Source of the DNA: Acidothermus sp. | GTDB lineage: Bacteria > Actinomycetota > Actinomycetes > Acidothermales > Acidothermaceae | Length of the DNA stretch: 35,396 nucleotides | Assembly (NCBI GenBank): GCA_023512015.1 | Contig: JAIMAI010000024.1 | Span: 1 to 35,396 of the forward strand | Direction of reading: 5' to 3' | Part shown: piece by piece, positions 1 through 7,630 of the stretch | Layout of the letters: each line of letters begins with the position of its first letter | How positions within the stretch are numbered: the first letter of the stretch is position 1 | Program-made: the position numbers and the translations under genes | Notes under the pieces: generated by a model | Seen by the model: only the letters and a program-made list of their open reading frames with translations | What the model was told of the DNA's origin: nothing | Database searches by the model: none

Positions 1-639
1 CGAATCCGCCTCTTGGTCGGCCGGGATCGCGAGGACCTCCACATCTGCGGCGACCACCTCCGCGCGACCACCCGGTGTGTCCTCCCCCGCGGCGAGGACG
101 TCGACATGCTCTCCGACGTGCACCCGGGAGGCGACTCCGGCATCGGAGATCCGCACCGGCAGGCTCAGTTTTCCGTCGCGCCCCGCCGCCGTCGGTGACC
201 TCAAACGGACGTCGGTGAGGACTTCACCGCGCCGCGCAGGTGCGGCCAGCCGCCGTCCTTTCACCGCGGCCGGGTCCGCGAGCGTTCCGTCGGGCAGGTC
301 ATCGGCGGGTAGATGTGCAATCCGAACATCGGCATCCGTGAGCGGCGCGGCGGTCGAGAGATCGCGTGCCGCGACGACGACCGGAACCGTACGTTCCCCG
401 GCGCGGCGTGCGTCGAAGGCGCCGAGGACGACGAGCGTCAGGCCCAGGGCACCGAGCAGGCGGCGATAACGGCGCACCGTGACGGCACCCCGACGCGCCG
501 CGCGAACCGCGAAATCTCGCGGCGAGGACGGCGTTTCCTCGCGGGCGAACCGCGGAGCGTCGTCCAGCGGAGGAGGAGCGGGCGCGAACCACCCGAGCCA
601 ACGCGGCGCGCCGCGCCGACCCGACCTTCTCCTCGTCAC
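1..639 (-). CDS. SAF-domain (CpaB/flagellar P-ring-like) membrane protein, 3' end outside window
   Basis: The frame reads from a GTG at 639 without a stop to base 1, giving 213 residues; the C-terminus lies beyond the window. The N-terminus is basic (VTRRRSGRRG), followed by a proline-rich stretch and one membrane segment at about residues 61-75 (LLGALGLTLVVLGAF). The exported part begins VPVVVAARDLSTAAPLTDAD, the usual start of a SAF domain (about residues 84-150), continuing as a CpaB-like fold (LPVRISDAGVASRVHVGEHV). The GTG overlaps the TGA of mtnP as GTGA (639-636), so translation is probably coupled. SAF proteins of this type occur in actinobacteria next to mtnP and fmdB; CpaB homologues assemble pili, but no pilus genes are visible, so the role is unknown. 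Confidence 0.8.
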   Translation of the reverse strand, partial: MTRRRSGRRGAPRWLGWFAPAPPPLDDAPRFAREETPSSPRDFAVRAARRGAVTVRRYRRLLGALGLTLVVLGAFDARRAGERTVPVVVAARDLSTAAPLTDADVRIAHLPADDLPDGTLADPAAVKGRRLAAPARRGEVLTDVRLRSPTAAGRDGKLSLPVRISDAGVASRVHVGEHVDVLAAGEDTPGGRAEVVAADVEVLAIPADQEADS

Positions 640-1475
640 GAGAGGGGGCCCGGCGGCGGAGGTGAGTCCGGGATGGGAGGAACGTCGGCGCAGGAGCAGC
701 CCGGTTCGACGGGGGCTTCTTCGACGACCGTGGCGAGAAGCGTGCGAACTCGGGCGATGGAGCGCTCGAACGCCTGGAAAACGTCGGCTTCGGTGACGCC
801 TTCTCCCTCGCCGAGCCCGGCATCGAGATCGGTCACGATGGCGATCGTCGTGTAACACAAACCGAGTTCGCGGGCGAGCCCAGCCTCCGGCTGTCCCGTC
901 ATGTTCACGATCGACCAGCCTTGCGCCGCGTGGAACCGGGACTCTGCTCGGCTCGAAAAGCGGGGCCCCTGGACGACGACCAACGTGGCCGACTCCACCG
1001 GCTCCCACCCTTGCGCGCGGGCCGCCTGCGCGACCACCCGCCGTCCGACCGGACAGTACGGGTCGGCGAAAGGGACGTGGGCGACCCTGCCGGGGCGGTC
1101 GTAGAAGGTATGAGGGCGCCCGTAAGTGCGGTCCACCACCTGGTCGGGAATGACGAGAGAACCGACCCCGAGATCGGACCGCAACGACCCCACCGCCGCC
1201 ACCGCAAAGATTTGTCGAACTCCGAGGGACCGCAGGGCCCACAGATTGGCGCGGTACGGCACTAGATGCGGCGCAAAACGGTGATCGCGACCATGGCGCG
1301 GGAGAAATGCGACCGCGCGGCTCCCGAGGCGACCGATGAGCGGCGGCTCGCTCGGGGGCCCGTACGGGGTGTCGGCGCGCCCGGTTTCGGCGTCGCTCAG
1401 CAATTCGTACAGCCCGGAGCCTCCGATGATGCCGATGGGTGGGGATCCGTCTGGGGGTGCGTCGGTGGTCGTCAC
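636..1475 (-). CDS. mtnP: S-methyl-5'-thioadenosine phosphorylase (MTAP/PNP family)
   Basis: This enzyme cleaves methylthioadenosine with phosphate to adenine and methylthioribose-1-phosphate in methionine and purine salvage. The 279-residue protein shows the phosphate-binding GGSGLY near residue 18, LPRHGRDHRFAPHLVPYRAN, VVVQGPRFSSRAES, and the substrate loop NMTGQPEAGLARELGLCY followed by VTDLDAG. The length is normal for the family. I place the start at GTG 1475 because TAAGGT (1488-1483) sits 7 bases upstream as a -10 hexamer, which makes a leaderless message; a GTG at 1484 is in frame and would add three residues. The stop overlaps the SAF gene. A closely related activity (methylthioinosine phosphorylase) cannot be excluded from sequence alone. 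Confidence 0.9.
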   Translation of the reverse strand: MTTTDAPPDGSPPIGIIGGSGLYELLSDAETGRADTPYGPPSEPPLIGRLGSRAVAFLPRHGRDHRFAPHLVPYRANLWALRSLGVRQIFAVAAVGSLRSDLGVGSLVIPDQVVDRTYGRPHTFYDRPGRVAHVPFADPYCPVGRRVVAQAARAQGWEPVESATLVVVQGPRFSSRAESRFHAAQGWSIVNMTGQPEAGLARELGLCYTTIAIVTDLDAGLGEGEGVTEADVFQAFERSIARVRTLLATVVEEAPVEPGCSCADVPPIPDSPPPPGPLS

Positions 1476-1488
1476 GTCCCTCACCTTA
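1476..1488 (-). promoter_or_regulatory. Probable -10 box of leaderless mtnP transcript
   Basis: On the minus strand TAAGGT (1488-1483) is followed by 7 bases and then GTG at 1475. This matches the TANNNT-N6-8-start arrangement seen for several other genes in the window. There is no Shine-Dalgarno sequence in front of this GTG. Confidence 0.5.
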
Positions 1489-1560
1489 GGGAATCGTCAC
1501 GCGCGCCCAAATCGTCTCGTGATGGGTGTGGACGGCGGGAAGCGCGGCTGTGGAGGACGA

Positions 1561-1605
1561 CGCCGGTGACGAACCGGCGCGGCAAGGGAATCCCTGGGAT
1601 AGGAC
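1561..1605 (+). promoter_or_regulatory. Leader region of ftsH: inverted repeats and possible -10
   Basis: The mtnP-ftsH divergent spacer contains a perfect 7-bp inverted repeat, CGCCGGT-GACGA-ACCGGCG (1561-1579), then a short palindrome AGGGA-A-TCCCT (1585-1595). TAGGAC (1600-1605) could be a -10 box for ftsH. No HAIR (HspR) element and no CIRCE were found here. Which factor, if any, binds the repeats is unknown. Confidence 0.35.
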
Positions 1606-1652
1606 CAGTCGGTGCTGTTTCACGGCTGGCGCTCGCTGCTACAGGAGGGGCG

Positions 1653-3617
1653 ATGAGCAAAGAAGCCAGTTCGGGCTTGCCGAAGGACCGGCCGACCGGA
1701 AGCGCACCACCCCCGCCGCCCGGGTGGAGGCGGTGGCTCCTCCCGATCGGCTTACTGATCAGCTTGGTGTTGTTCTTCGCGTTCCCGATGCGTCCGTCGC
1801 CGGGAACCACCCTGACGTATTCGCAGTTCCTTCAAGCCGTACACACCCACCAGGTCAAGACCATCACCATCGACGCGAACGGTGAAGCCTCCGGTCGGCT
1901 CGTCGACGGGCGGTCGTATTCGACGACGATCCCGATCGGCCTGGCGGGCTCGGATCTCTTGAATGAATTGGAGAAAAACGGCGTCGAGATCCGCGCCCGG
2001 CCCCCGGGTCCCTCACTCGCATCGCAGGTGCTGGGAGGGATCCTGTCGTTCCTGCCGTTCCTTCTCCTTCTGGGGCTTTTCGCGTACACCGGACGACGTG
2101 CCGGTAACGGTCTGTTGGCCGGACTTGGAGGAATCGGACGTGCCCGCGCCAAGATTTTCACCACCGAACGTCCGGCGACCCGGTTCGCCGACGTGGCCGG
2201 CTATCAAGGAGTGAAAGCGGAAATCGCCGAAGTCGTCGATTTCCTGCGGGCGCCGGACCGATACCGACGAGCGGGAGCGCGGATTCCTCGGGGCGTCCTC
2301 ATGGTGGGTCCCCCTGGAACGGGGAAGACCTTGCTGGCTCGAGCCGTGGCCGGTGAGGCGGGTGTTCCCTTCCTGTCGGTCACGGGGTCGAGTTTCGTCG
2401 AGATGTTCGTCGGTGTCGGCGCTTCCCGAGTGCGGGACTTGTTCGAGGAGGCGCGCCGGCACGCGCCGTGCATCGTCTTCGTCGACGAGATAGACGCGAT
2501 CGGCCAGCGGCGCTCGGGAGCGGGCACGATCGTCACGAACGACGAACGGGAACAGACCCTCAACCAACTTCTCGCGGAAATGGACGGATTCGAGCCCACG
2601 CAAGGAATCGTCGTGCTGGCGGCTACTAACCGTCCCGAGGTCCTCGACCCGGCCCTGCTGCGACCGGGACGCTTCGATCGACAGATCACCGTTCCGTTGC
2701 CGACCCAGGACGACCGGGCGGCCATCCTGCGCGTGCACTGCCGGGACAAAAGCCTCGGGCCGGACGTCGATCTCGACGCGATCGCCCGCGCCACGCCCGG
2801 TTTCTCGGGTGCGGAGTTGGCGAATCTCGTCAACGAAGCGGCGATAGCGGCAGCTCGGGAGGGTCGTTCCGTGCTGTCGGAAGCGGATTTCCGTTACGCA
2901 CGAGACCGAATCATCCTCGGACGCCGCGAAGATTCCAACGTGTTGCTCCCCTCGGAGCGCCGGGCGGTCGCCGTCCACGAAGCCGGTCATGCCGTCGTCG
3001 CGGCGTGTTGTGACAACGCCGATCCGGTCGAGCGGGTGACGATCCTGCCGGCGGGGCGTGCCCTCGGTGTCACATTCCAACTCCCGTTGGCCGAACGCCA
3101 TCTCTTCTCGGAGAGTTACCTGCGCGACTCGCTCACCGTTCGACTCGGGGGGCGTGCCGCGGAACTCGAAATCCTCGGCGAAGCCTCGACCGGTGCCGTC
3201 AACGATTTGTCGACGGCGACCGACCTCGCGCTGCGCATGGTCCGGGAATACGGTTTGTCTCCCAGGCTCGGCCCGGTGAGTTACCCGATCGACGGTTCGA
3301 TGTTCTTGGCCGGCGGTCGAGAAGTGGTGAACCGGCCCTTCGCCGAGGCGACGCAGCGACGAATCGACGAAGAGGTCGCCGATTTGCTGCGTGCCGCCGA
3401 GAAACGAGCGGTCGAGCTGGTTCGAGCGCATCGCGAGGCGGTCGAGGCGTTGGCGGATGCGCTGCTCGAACACGAGACGGTCGATGGCTCACTCGTCTAC
3501 GAGCTCGTCGGCCGCCAGCCTCCCACCCCCGAGCAGCACACCGAAGCGGCGGCGCGGCGACCGGGGCAGCCGGTCGGCGTCCGAATCTCGCCCGATTCTC
3601 GGCCGCACACCGAGTGA
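1653..3617 (+). CDS. ftsH: ATP-dependent zinc metalloprotease FtsH
   Basis: A 654-residue membrane AAA+ protease that extracts and degrades misfolded or regulatory membrane proteins. The order is: proline-rich cytoplasmic start; TM1 at about residues 26-47 ([17 protein letters not shown]); extracytoplasmic FtsH domain ([19 protein letters not shown]); TM2 ([15 protein letters not shown]); Walker A GPPGTGKT near residue 219; Walker [12 protein letters not shown]; second region of homology with [11 protein letters not shown]; zinc site HEAGH at about 442-446; and a later acidic zinc ligand in [13 protein letters not shown]. The frame is open from 1266, but ATG 1653 has a strong ribosome site (AGGAGGGG at 1643-1650) and starts directly before the first membrane segment. 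hsp20 follows after about 110 bases. Length matches the family (~640 aa). Confidence 0.96.
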   Translation: MSKEASSGLPKDRPTGSAPPPPPGWRRWLLPIGLLISLVLFFAFPMRPSPGTTLTYSQFLQAVHTHQVKTITIDANGEASGRLVDGRSYSTTIPIGLAGSDLLNELEKNGVEIRARPPGPSLASQVLGGILSFLPFLLLLGLFAYTGRRAGNGLLAGLGGIGRARAKIFTTERPATRFADVAGYQGVKAEIAEVVDFLRAPDRYRRAGARIPRGVLMVGPPGTGKTLLARAVAGEAGVPFLSVTGSSFVEMFVGVGASRVRDLFEEARRHAPCIVFVDEIDAIGQRRSGAGTIVTNDEREQTLNQLLAEMDGFEPTQGIVVLAATNRPEVLDPALLRPGRFDRQITVPLPTQDDRAAILRVHCRDKSLGPDVDLDAIARATPGFSGAELANLVNEAAIAAAREGRSVLSEADFRYARDRIILGRREDSNVLLPSERRAVAVHEAGHAVVAACCDNADPVERVTILPAGRALGVTFQLPLAERHLFSESYLRDSLTVRLGGRAAELEILGEASTGAVNDLSTATDLALRMVREYGLSPRLGPVSYPIDGSMFLAGGREVVNRPFAEATQRRIDEEVADLLRAAEKRAVELVRAHREAVEALADALLEHETVDGSLVYELVGRQPPTPEQHTEAAARRPGQPVGVRISPDSRPHTE

Positions 3618-3728
3618 GATCGGGAATATGTAGGCGAATTCCGGCGTCTGTGGCGAATGGAACGAGCCGTGGAGCGGCGAGCTCCCGGCCCGGTCCGAAA
3701 AATTCCTGCGTGAAGGGAGGTGGTTGCG

Positions 3729-4172
3729 ATGGCGGTCCTGTTCGATCCGTTCCGTACGTTCGACCTGCTGACTGATTGGTTGTGGGGTTCGGCGGTCGGC
3801 GACGGAAGGGTCGGGCGGTTCGTCCCTGTGGACTTCTACCGCGCCGGTGACCGCTACGTCGTCTCCGCCGACCTACCGGGAATCGATCCGGCGTCTCTTG
3901 ACGTGCGGGTCGAGAACGGCACGCTGGTCATCGAGGCCGAGCGGCCGATGCCGGGCGACGCCGACCTGAGTTGGCTCGCCAACGAACGGGTATTCGGCCA
4001 TTTCATGCGCCAGCTCGGGCTTCCCGAGGGGGTCGACGCCGACCGGATCGAGGCCACCTACCACGACGGTGTGCTTACGGTCGTGATCCCGCTCGCCGAG
4101 CAGGCGAAGCCTCGGCGTATCGCGATCCAGCGGGCCGAGCAACGTGGCGAGATCACGTCCCATGCGGCGTGA
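3729..4172 (+). CDS. Hsp20/alpha-crystallin small heat-shock protein
   Basis: A 147-residue holdase-type chaperone that binds unfolding proteins without ATP. After a short hydrophobic N-terminal arm (MAVLFDPFRTFDLLTDWLWG) comes the alpha-crystallin domain, with PVDFYRAGDRYVVSADLPGI at its start and the signature GVLTVVIPLAEQAKPRRI at its end. A short tail with RIAIQ could be the I-x-I anchoring motif. I chose ATG 3729 because GAAGGGAGG (3712-3720) lies at the right distance; a GTG at 3720 inside that site is less likely. The gene follows ftsH on the same strand and ends before a terminator at 4210, so the two may be co-transcribed. Confidence 0.92.
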   Translation: MAVLFDPFRTFDLLTDWLWGSAVGDGRVGRFVPVDFYRAGDRYVVSADLPGIDPASLDVRVENGTLVIEAERPMPGDADLSWLANERVFGHFMRQLGLPEGVDADRIEATYHDGVLTVVIPLAEQAKPRRIAIQRAEQRGEITSHAA

Positions 4173-4209
4173 TCGCTCGCCCGGCTTCTGAACGGCGAAT
4201 CATGACGGG

Positions 4210-4246
4210 ACGCGGGTGGGCGCACGGTCCGCCCGCGTTTCTTTTT
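4210..4246 (+). terminator. Rho-independent terminator after hsp20
   Basis: ACGCGGG (4210-4216) pairs with CCCGCGT (4232-4238). The stem extends inward through GGG/TCC with wobble pairs to a 7-base loop (about 4221-4227). The run TTTCTTTTT follows directly. It lies between the convergent hsp20 and fmdB genes and serves the plus-strand ftsH-hsp20 transcript. Confidence 0.8.
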
Positions 4247-4278
4247 GCTCGATTCGTTGGCCTGATGCGTCGTTTTGG

Positions 4279-4587
4279 CTAGTTCGCGGCGGCTTTCGCC
4301 GCGGTAGTCGAGGAGCTGCTGGAGCTCTCGCCAGACGTCGTGCCCGACGTCTGGGCGCTCGGGGCCTTCTCGGCGCTTTTCTTCTCCCCGCCGTTCTTGG
4401 ACGCCGCATCGGTGCGGCTGTCGGTGCGGTAGAACCCCGATCCCTTGAAGACGATCCCGACACTCGAGAAGACCTTGCGGAGCCGGCCGCGGCACGAGGG
4501 GCATTCGGTGAGTGGATCGTCGCTGAACTTCTGGACCACTTCGAGGGTCTCGCCGCAGTTGGTGCACGCGTACTGGTAGGTCGGCAC
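4279..4587 (-). CDS. FmdB-family zinc-ribbon protein
   Basis: This 102-residue protein begins MPTYQYACTNCGETLEV and carries four zinc-ligand cysteines, C8, C11, C29 and C32 (CTNC and CPSC). The hydrophobic motif VFKGSGFYRTDSR then gives way to a low-complexity Ser/Thr/Ala/Lys tail, as is usual for actinobacterial FmdB-like proteins. The family was named for a putative regulator of formamidase, but its biochemical role is not established. The GTG start has a good ribosome site (GAGGAGG, minus strand, 4599-4593). Directly upstream is a CIRCE-type inverted repeat (4604-4630), so expression is probably under HrcA control. It sits beside hsp20 and ftsH. Confidence 0.9.
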   Translation of the reverse strand: MPTYQYACTNCGETLEVVQKFSDDPLTECPSCRGRLRKVFSSVGIVFKGSGFYRTDSRTDAASKNGGEKKSAEKAPSAQTSGTTSGESSSSSSTTAAKAAAN

Positions 4588-4603
4588 GCCCGCCTCCTCG
4601 TCG

Positions 4604-4630
4604 TTAGCACTCCAACGTCCTGACTGCTAA
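4604..4630 (-). promoter_or_regulatory. CIRCE element (HrcA operator) in front of fmdB
   Basis: The plus strand reads TTAGCACTC, nine bases, then GACTGCTAA. The CIRCE consensus is TTAGCACTC-N9-GAGTGCTAA, so 17 of 18 arm positions match and the spacer length is exact. It ends 17 bases upstream of the fmdB GTG (4587) and covers the probable promoter. HrcA is the heat-shock repressor that controls groE and dnaK operons through this site. Confidence 0.85.
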
Positions 4631-4672
4631 TGATGCTGCATGATCGGGTGCATGTCCAGTGGCCGGGGAGGA

Positions 4673-5182
4673 TCACAGTCCGTACGCGTCGCAAATATTC
4701 CGGACTTCGCCGTGTCTTTCGGCCCACCGGTTCCATACGTCTTCCGCCCACCGGCGGATCGCGCCGTCCCGCTCGTCGCCGGGCGCCGCCTTCAGAACAT
4801 CGTGCACGGTCATCGTTCCCACGCTCGGCGGCCGATCCCACCTCGGCCAGTCCGGCGAATGTTTGCCCGACCGCTTCGCCAACGCCATGTGCGCGCGCTG
4901 CACTTGCCGACCGGTGTACCCGCGTTCGACGACCAAGCAAAGGCCGACGAGCGCGAAAACGACCGTGATCGGTTTGGTCGATCCTCCCGCATGCTGGGCG
5001 GCGTAGGTGTCGACGACCACTTGGTGGATGAATCCGATATCCCCCTTGGCGAGGGTATAAGCGGTCAGCTCCCCGTACTTTTCCAGGCATTCGCCCGACG
5101 CTAGAGAGCGTTCTGCCCGACCGAGACGCCGATCCGGCAGGACGGCGCCACAGCCTGGGCATGTGACAGTTGCGGCGTGCAT
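4673..5182 (-). CDS. DUF5946-type protein with N-terminal CxxC
   Basis: A 169-residue soluble protein. The N-terminus MHAATVTCPGCGAVLPD has a CPGC pair (C8, C11) that could bind metal or act as a thiol pair. The middle contains IHQVVVDTYAAQHAGG, resembling the conserved histidine- and tyrosine-containing core of DUF5946 proteins, and ends in an alpha-helical, tryptophan-rich part (WAEDVWNRWAERHG). I know of no function for the family. The gene lies at the edge of the copper/redox island, downstream of the SHOCT gene on the same strand, with a broken csoR fragment in the spacer. The DUF5946 assignment is from recalled motif similarity and is moderately sure. Confidence 0.65.
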   Translation of the reverse strand: MHAATVTCPGCGAVLPDRRLGRAERSLASGECLEKYGELTAYTLAKGDIGFIHQVVVDTYAAQHAGGSTKPITVVFALVGLCLVVERGYTGRQVQRAHMALAKRSGKHSPDWPRWDRPPSVGTMTVHDVLKAAPGDERDGAIRRWAEDVWNRWAERHGEVRNICDAYGL

Positions 5183-5222
5183 GAAAGCAACTCCTGCTCC
5201 CTTCGAATTTCAGCAGGAGGAA

Positions 5223-5340
5223 GGCGCGACCACCAGCACGCTCCGAGCCGTCGTGCCGGAGCTCTTCGACGATCACCTGAACCACGGCGTCATCCACGCG
5301 ATCGCCGAGAGAGATCCGGCCGATCGCAAACATCAACCGC
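5223..5340 (+). pseudogene. Remnant of a csoR-like copper repressor gene
   Basis: Translated in the plus frame, this segment reads ATTSTLRAVVPELFDDHLNH, then GVIHAIAERDP. It aligns to the C-terminal half of the intact CsoR at 12810-13097 (AATSALRAVALELLEDHLNH, then CVTQAIERGGP). A hand alignment over about 93 bases gives roughly three quarters identity. The N-terminal half with the first copper cysteine is missing. The second copper cysteine of the DHLNHC motif is glycine here, and the reading runs on into unrelated sequence. It cannot encode a working copper sensor. It lies antisense between the DUF5946 and SHOCT genes. Confidence 0.7.
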
Positions 5341-5353
5341 GACGCAGCGCTTC

Positions 5354-5608
5354 TTACCGCGCCGAGCGGAGCACCTCGCGACGCTCTCGGTATTCCTGGA
5401 CGTCGATCTCTCCGCGTGCGAACCGCTCCTCCAGTAGCTGCTCGGCACTGCGGCGCTGTTGCTCGGCGCGGCGGTCGTCGCGAGACAGGGCACGCCACAC
5501 GGCGATCACCCCGAACACGAGCAGAGCCCAGAATGCCAGCATCGTCAGGCTCATGGCCAACCAGCCGACCCATCCCGGCCCATCGCCGTACCAACCCCAG
5601 CCCATCAT
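5354..5608 (-). CDS. Small membrane protein with C-terminal SHOCT domain
   Basis: This 84-residue protein has a Gly/Trp-rich N-terminus (MMGWGWYGDGPGWVGW), one membrane helix (about residues 18-40), a charged linker, and a SHOCT motif at the end (EERFARGEIDVQEYRERREV). SHOCT modules are short helices often found at the C-terminus of bacterial membrane or export-related proteins; their function is not defined. ATG 5608 has a good ribosome site (AAAGGAG). Such proteins are common beside copper and heavy-metal genes in actinobacteria. The gene lies 74 bases downstream of the redoxin gene and may belong to its operon. Confidence 0.85.
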   Translation of the reverse strand: MMGWGWYGDGPGWVGWLAMSLTMLAFWALLVFGVIAVWRALSRDDRRAEQQRRSAEQLLEERFARGEIDVQEYRERREVLRSAR

Positions 5609-5640
5609 CGCAGGCTCCTTTCTTCGCTAGCTCTCATCGT

Positions 5641-5661
5641 GAGGGCGGTCGTGGTGCCCTC
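5641..5661. other. Perfect hairpin between redoxin and SHOCT genes
   Basis: GAGGGC (5641-5646) and GCCCTC (5656-5661) form a 6-bp stem with a 9-base loop in the intercistronic gap. No T-run follows on either strand, so it is not a classical terminator. It could stabilise or process the operon message. Confidence 0.4.
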
Positions 5662-5682
5662 GGTAGGGTCGGAAGTCCACTG

Positions 5683-6315
5683 CTAGGACCGGAGATGCTT
5701 GCGCACCTGCGCCAGCAAGTCCGACGGCGAGAGGTACATCGACGGGTATTCGCCGTACCAGCGCTGGACCCCCGTCTTGTCGACGAGGACGAAACTGTGG
5801 CCGGGCAGTCCTGGGTGCATCCCTCGGCCTATCGTTCCGTACGCGGTCGAAACCCTTCCGTCGTCGAGGAGGAAGGGCGTCGTCACGCCGGTGGCTTTCA
5901 TCGCCTGGACGATTTCCTCGCGGCTATCCATCACGATCGGTAGCACCACGACGTCGGCCCGGTCGAACGCCGCTTTATCTTTTTCGATGAGCGCCATCTG
6001 GACCAGACAGGATTGGCAACCTGCTCCCTCCGAGAAATACAAGACAACGTTGCTCTTGCCACGGTAATCGGCGAGATGAATTTGACGACCATCGGTATCG
6101 GGAAGGGTGAAATCTGGTGCTACTCGGGTCGCGCTGGACGATGTCGGCCGAGACGTGGCCATCAACGCGGCCACGAGGCCGACCAGAGCGGCCGTCACGA
6201 CACTGCTCACCACGAAGACTCGTCGGCGAGAGCGGCGAGCCTGTGCTTTTCGAACGGCGGCGAGGGTTTCCCGGCGATGCGTTTCCTCGCGGCGAAGTTT
6301 GGTCCTGGTGGTCAT
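5683..6315 (-). CDS. Membrane-anchored AhpC/TSA-type redoxin with CxxC active site
   Basis: A 210-residue protein with a charged cytoplasmic N-terminus, one membrane anchor (about residues 33-53) and an extracytoplasmic thioredoxin-fold domain. The domain opens APDFTLPDTDGRQIHLADYR, typical of AhpC/TSA and TlpA proteins. It carries the active site GAGCQSC (C100, C103) and a PGHSFVLVD segment with the expected cis-proline region. It probably reduces or oxidises thiols, or peroxides, outside the membrane. It starts 9 bases after the ccdA-like gene stop, in an operon with that electron carrier and a glutaredoxin-like protein. Exact substrate is unknown; copper-exposed cysteine proteins are a reasonable guess from context. 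Confidence 0.85.
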   Translation of the reverse strand: MTTRTKLRREETHRRETLAAVRKAQARRSRRRVFVVSSVVTAALVGLVAALMATSRPTSSSATRVAPDFTLPDTDGRQIHLADYRGKSNVVLYFSEGAGCQSCLVQMALIEKDKAAFDRADVVVLPIVMDSREEIVQAMKATGVTTPFLLDDGRVSTAYGTIGRGMHPGLPGHSFVLVDKTGVQRWYGEYPSMYLSPSDLLAQVRKHLRS

Positions 6316-6324
6316 GGCTCGTCC

Positions 6325-7269
6325 TCACACCTTCGTGGGCTGTTCCTCGGCCGTCGTCGGTTCCTCGTGGCAGGAACGCGGGTCCTCTGCTGCGGGCGAG
6401 TGTTCACGATCTCGTCGTCCCCGCAGCGTGGCGATGACGAAAACGGCGGCGAGGGCGAGCACTACGGAACCGAGGAGCGGATCAGGAACACCTGCGGTCC
6501 AGGCCTCGAACCTGGCGAAGAGGGCGGAGAGTGCCCGACCGGCCGCGACTTGAAAGCCGGGACCGCCGGTCATTCGCGCCGCGTTCGCGAGGTATACGAC
6601 GAAACCACCCATGACCGCGAAACCCACGGCTACCGCGATGTTGATCGTGTTGGTAAAGAGGGAGAACGAGCCGATCCGTAGCCGAATCGGGCGTGCCCGC
6701 ATCCAACGCCGCTCACCAAGGCGGAAGCGATCCCAGGTCAGGGCCATGAGGAAGAGGGGAAATGTCATGCCGAAGACGTAAGCCAACCCGAGGAGCAACC
6801 CTCCGACGGCGGTTCCGGCCAGGGCGGACAACGTCATGACGCCCGCGAGAACCGGAGCGCAGCACGACGATGCGATGCCGGAGAACACGCCGAGCGCGAA
6901 GAAGCTCCCGGTGTCGCCACGGCTGGTGTCCGGGGTCCGCAGGAACGAAGGCAGGCTCCACATTCGCCCCGTCAGAGCATAGACACCGAGGGCCACCATC
7001 AGCGCTCCGCCGACGTAGTACAGCACCTGGTGATAACGCGCGATCGTGGCCGAGACGAGACTGATCCCGAGCGTGATCGGTATGAGGACGAGCCCTACCC
7101 CCGCGGCGAACACGAAGGTGAGGGGCAGTAGACGCCAGCGACGATTCTTGACTGCGACCGCTAGGTAGCTCGGAGCGAGGAAAACCACACAACACGGCGC
7201 GAAGAGTGCCACACTCCCGGCGAAGAATGCGGCGAGCACGCTGCCGGTGGTGAGCAGTTGCGCATTCAT
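6325..7269 (-). CDS. CcdA/DsbD-type thiol-electron transporter
   Basis: A 314-residue polytopic membrane protein of the cytochrome c biogenesis (CcdA/DsbD beta-domain) family, which passes reducing equivalents from cytoplasmic thiols across the membrane. Cysteines sit where the family needs them: FAPCCVVFLAPSY in the first helix and SGIASSCCAPVLAG in the middle. Further helices follow and the C-terminal tail is charged. The frame is open to 7389, but ATG 7269 overlaps the TGA of the upstream glutaredoxin-like gene as ATGA and begins directly before the first helix. The partners are the glutaredoxin-like protein (inside) and the redoxin (outside). No cytochrome c or heme-lyase genes are nearby, so a general thiol relay is more likely than cytochrome maturation. 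Confidence 0.87.
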   Translation of the reverse strand: MNAQLLTTGSVLAAFFAGSVALFAPCCVVFLAPSYLAVAVKNRRWRLLPLTFVFAAGVGLVLIPITLGISLVSATIARYHQVLYYVGGALMVALGVYALTGRMWSLPSFLRTPDTSRGDTGSFFALGVFSGIASSCCAPVLAGVMTLSALAGTAVGGLLLGLAYVFGMTFPLFLMALTWDRFRLGERRWMRARPIRLRIGSFSLFTNTINIAVAVGFAVMGGFVVYLANAARMTGGPGFQVAAGRALSALFARFEAWTAGVPDPLLGSVVLALAAVFVIATLRGRRDREHSPAAEDPRSCHEEPTTAEEQPTKV

Positions 7270-7553
7270 GACCGGGCCTCTGCCGGGTATCGCGCGGCGA
7301 GGAGCGCCCGCAGCTTGTTGCGCGGCAAACGACCGAAAGAGAAAAAGGTCCCGTCGACGAGGACGAGCGGGTACATCGGTGCGCGCCACCGGCGGAACAG
7401 GGCCTCACCTTCTGGGTCGGTGGCCTCCACCGACCTCACCTCGATGGGGAACTCCCCAGCGAGGTCGGCGAGAACGGAGTGCGCCTCTTCACAGAAATGA
7501 CACGCGGGTGCGTGGACGACGACCACCTTCGTGGGAGGCGGAGAGTGGTCCAT
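7266..7553 (-). CDS. Glutaredoxin/thioredoxin-like small redox protein
   Basis: A 95-residue thioredoxin-fold protein with strand VVVVHAPACHFCEEAHSVL holding the active site CHFC (C18, C21), and the cis-proline segment RAPMYPLVLVDGTFFSFG. It is cytoplasmic (no signal) and would donate or accept electrons for the CcdA-like protein encoded next. The frame is open upstream to 7820, but ATG 7553 has a ribosome site (AGAGGTGG) and starts directly at the fold. The 3' end overlaps the ccdA-like start (ATGA). Upstream are two 11-bp-spaced direct repeats (7631-7651) and the divergent response regulator. Confidence 0.85.
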   Translation of the reverse strand: MDHSPPPTKVVVVHAPACHFCEEAHSVLADLAGEFPIEVRSVEATDPEGEALFRRWRAPMYPLVLVDGTFFSFGRLPRNKLRALLAARYPAEARS

Positions 7554-7630
7554 CCCGGCCACCTCTTTCGCAGAACGGGAAGGCGTTCGTCGTTCACTGT
7601 CGCCGTCGAGACCGGGGTTTTCTCGATGCA

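Noticed and set aside
2013-3473. Long minus-strand open frame opposite ftsH
   Set aside because: Its translation has no family motifs and an Arg/Gly-heavy composition; ftsH on the plus strand explains the sequence fully. High GC removes stops from the opposite frame.
3618-3728. HspR (HAIR) operator between ftsH and hsp20
   Set aside because: No CTTGAGT-N7-ACTCAAG-like sequence is present.
4200-5594. Long minus-strand open frame across fmdB, DUF5946 and SHOCT genes
   Set aside because: It spans three well-supported genes in another frame and reads as Arg/Ala-rich noise.
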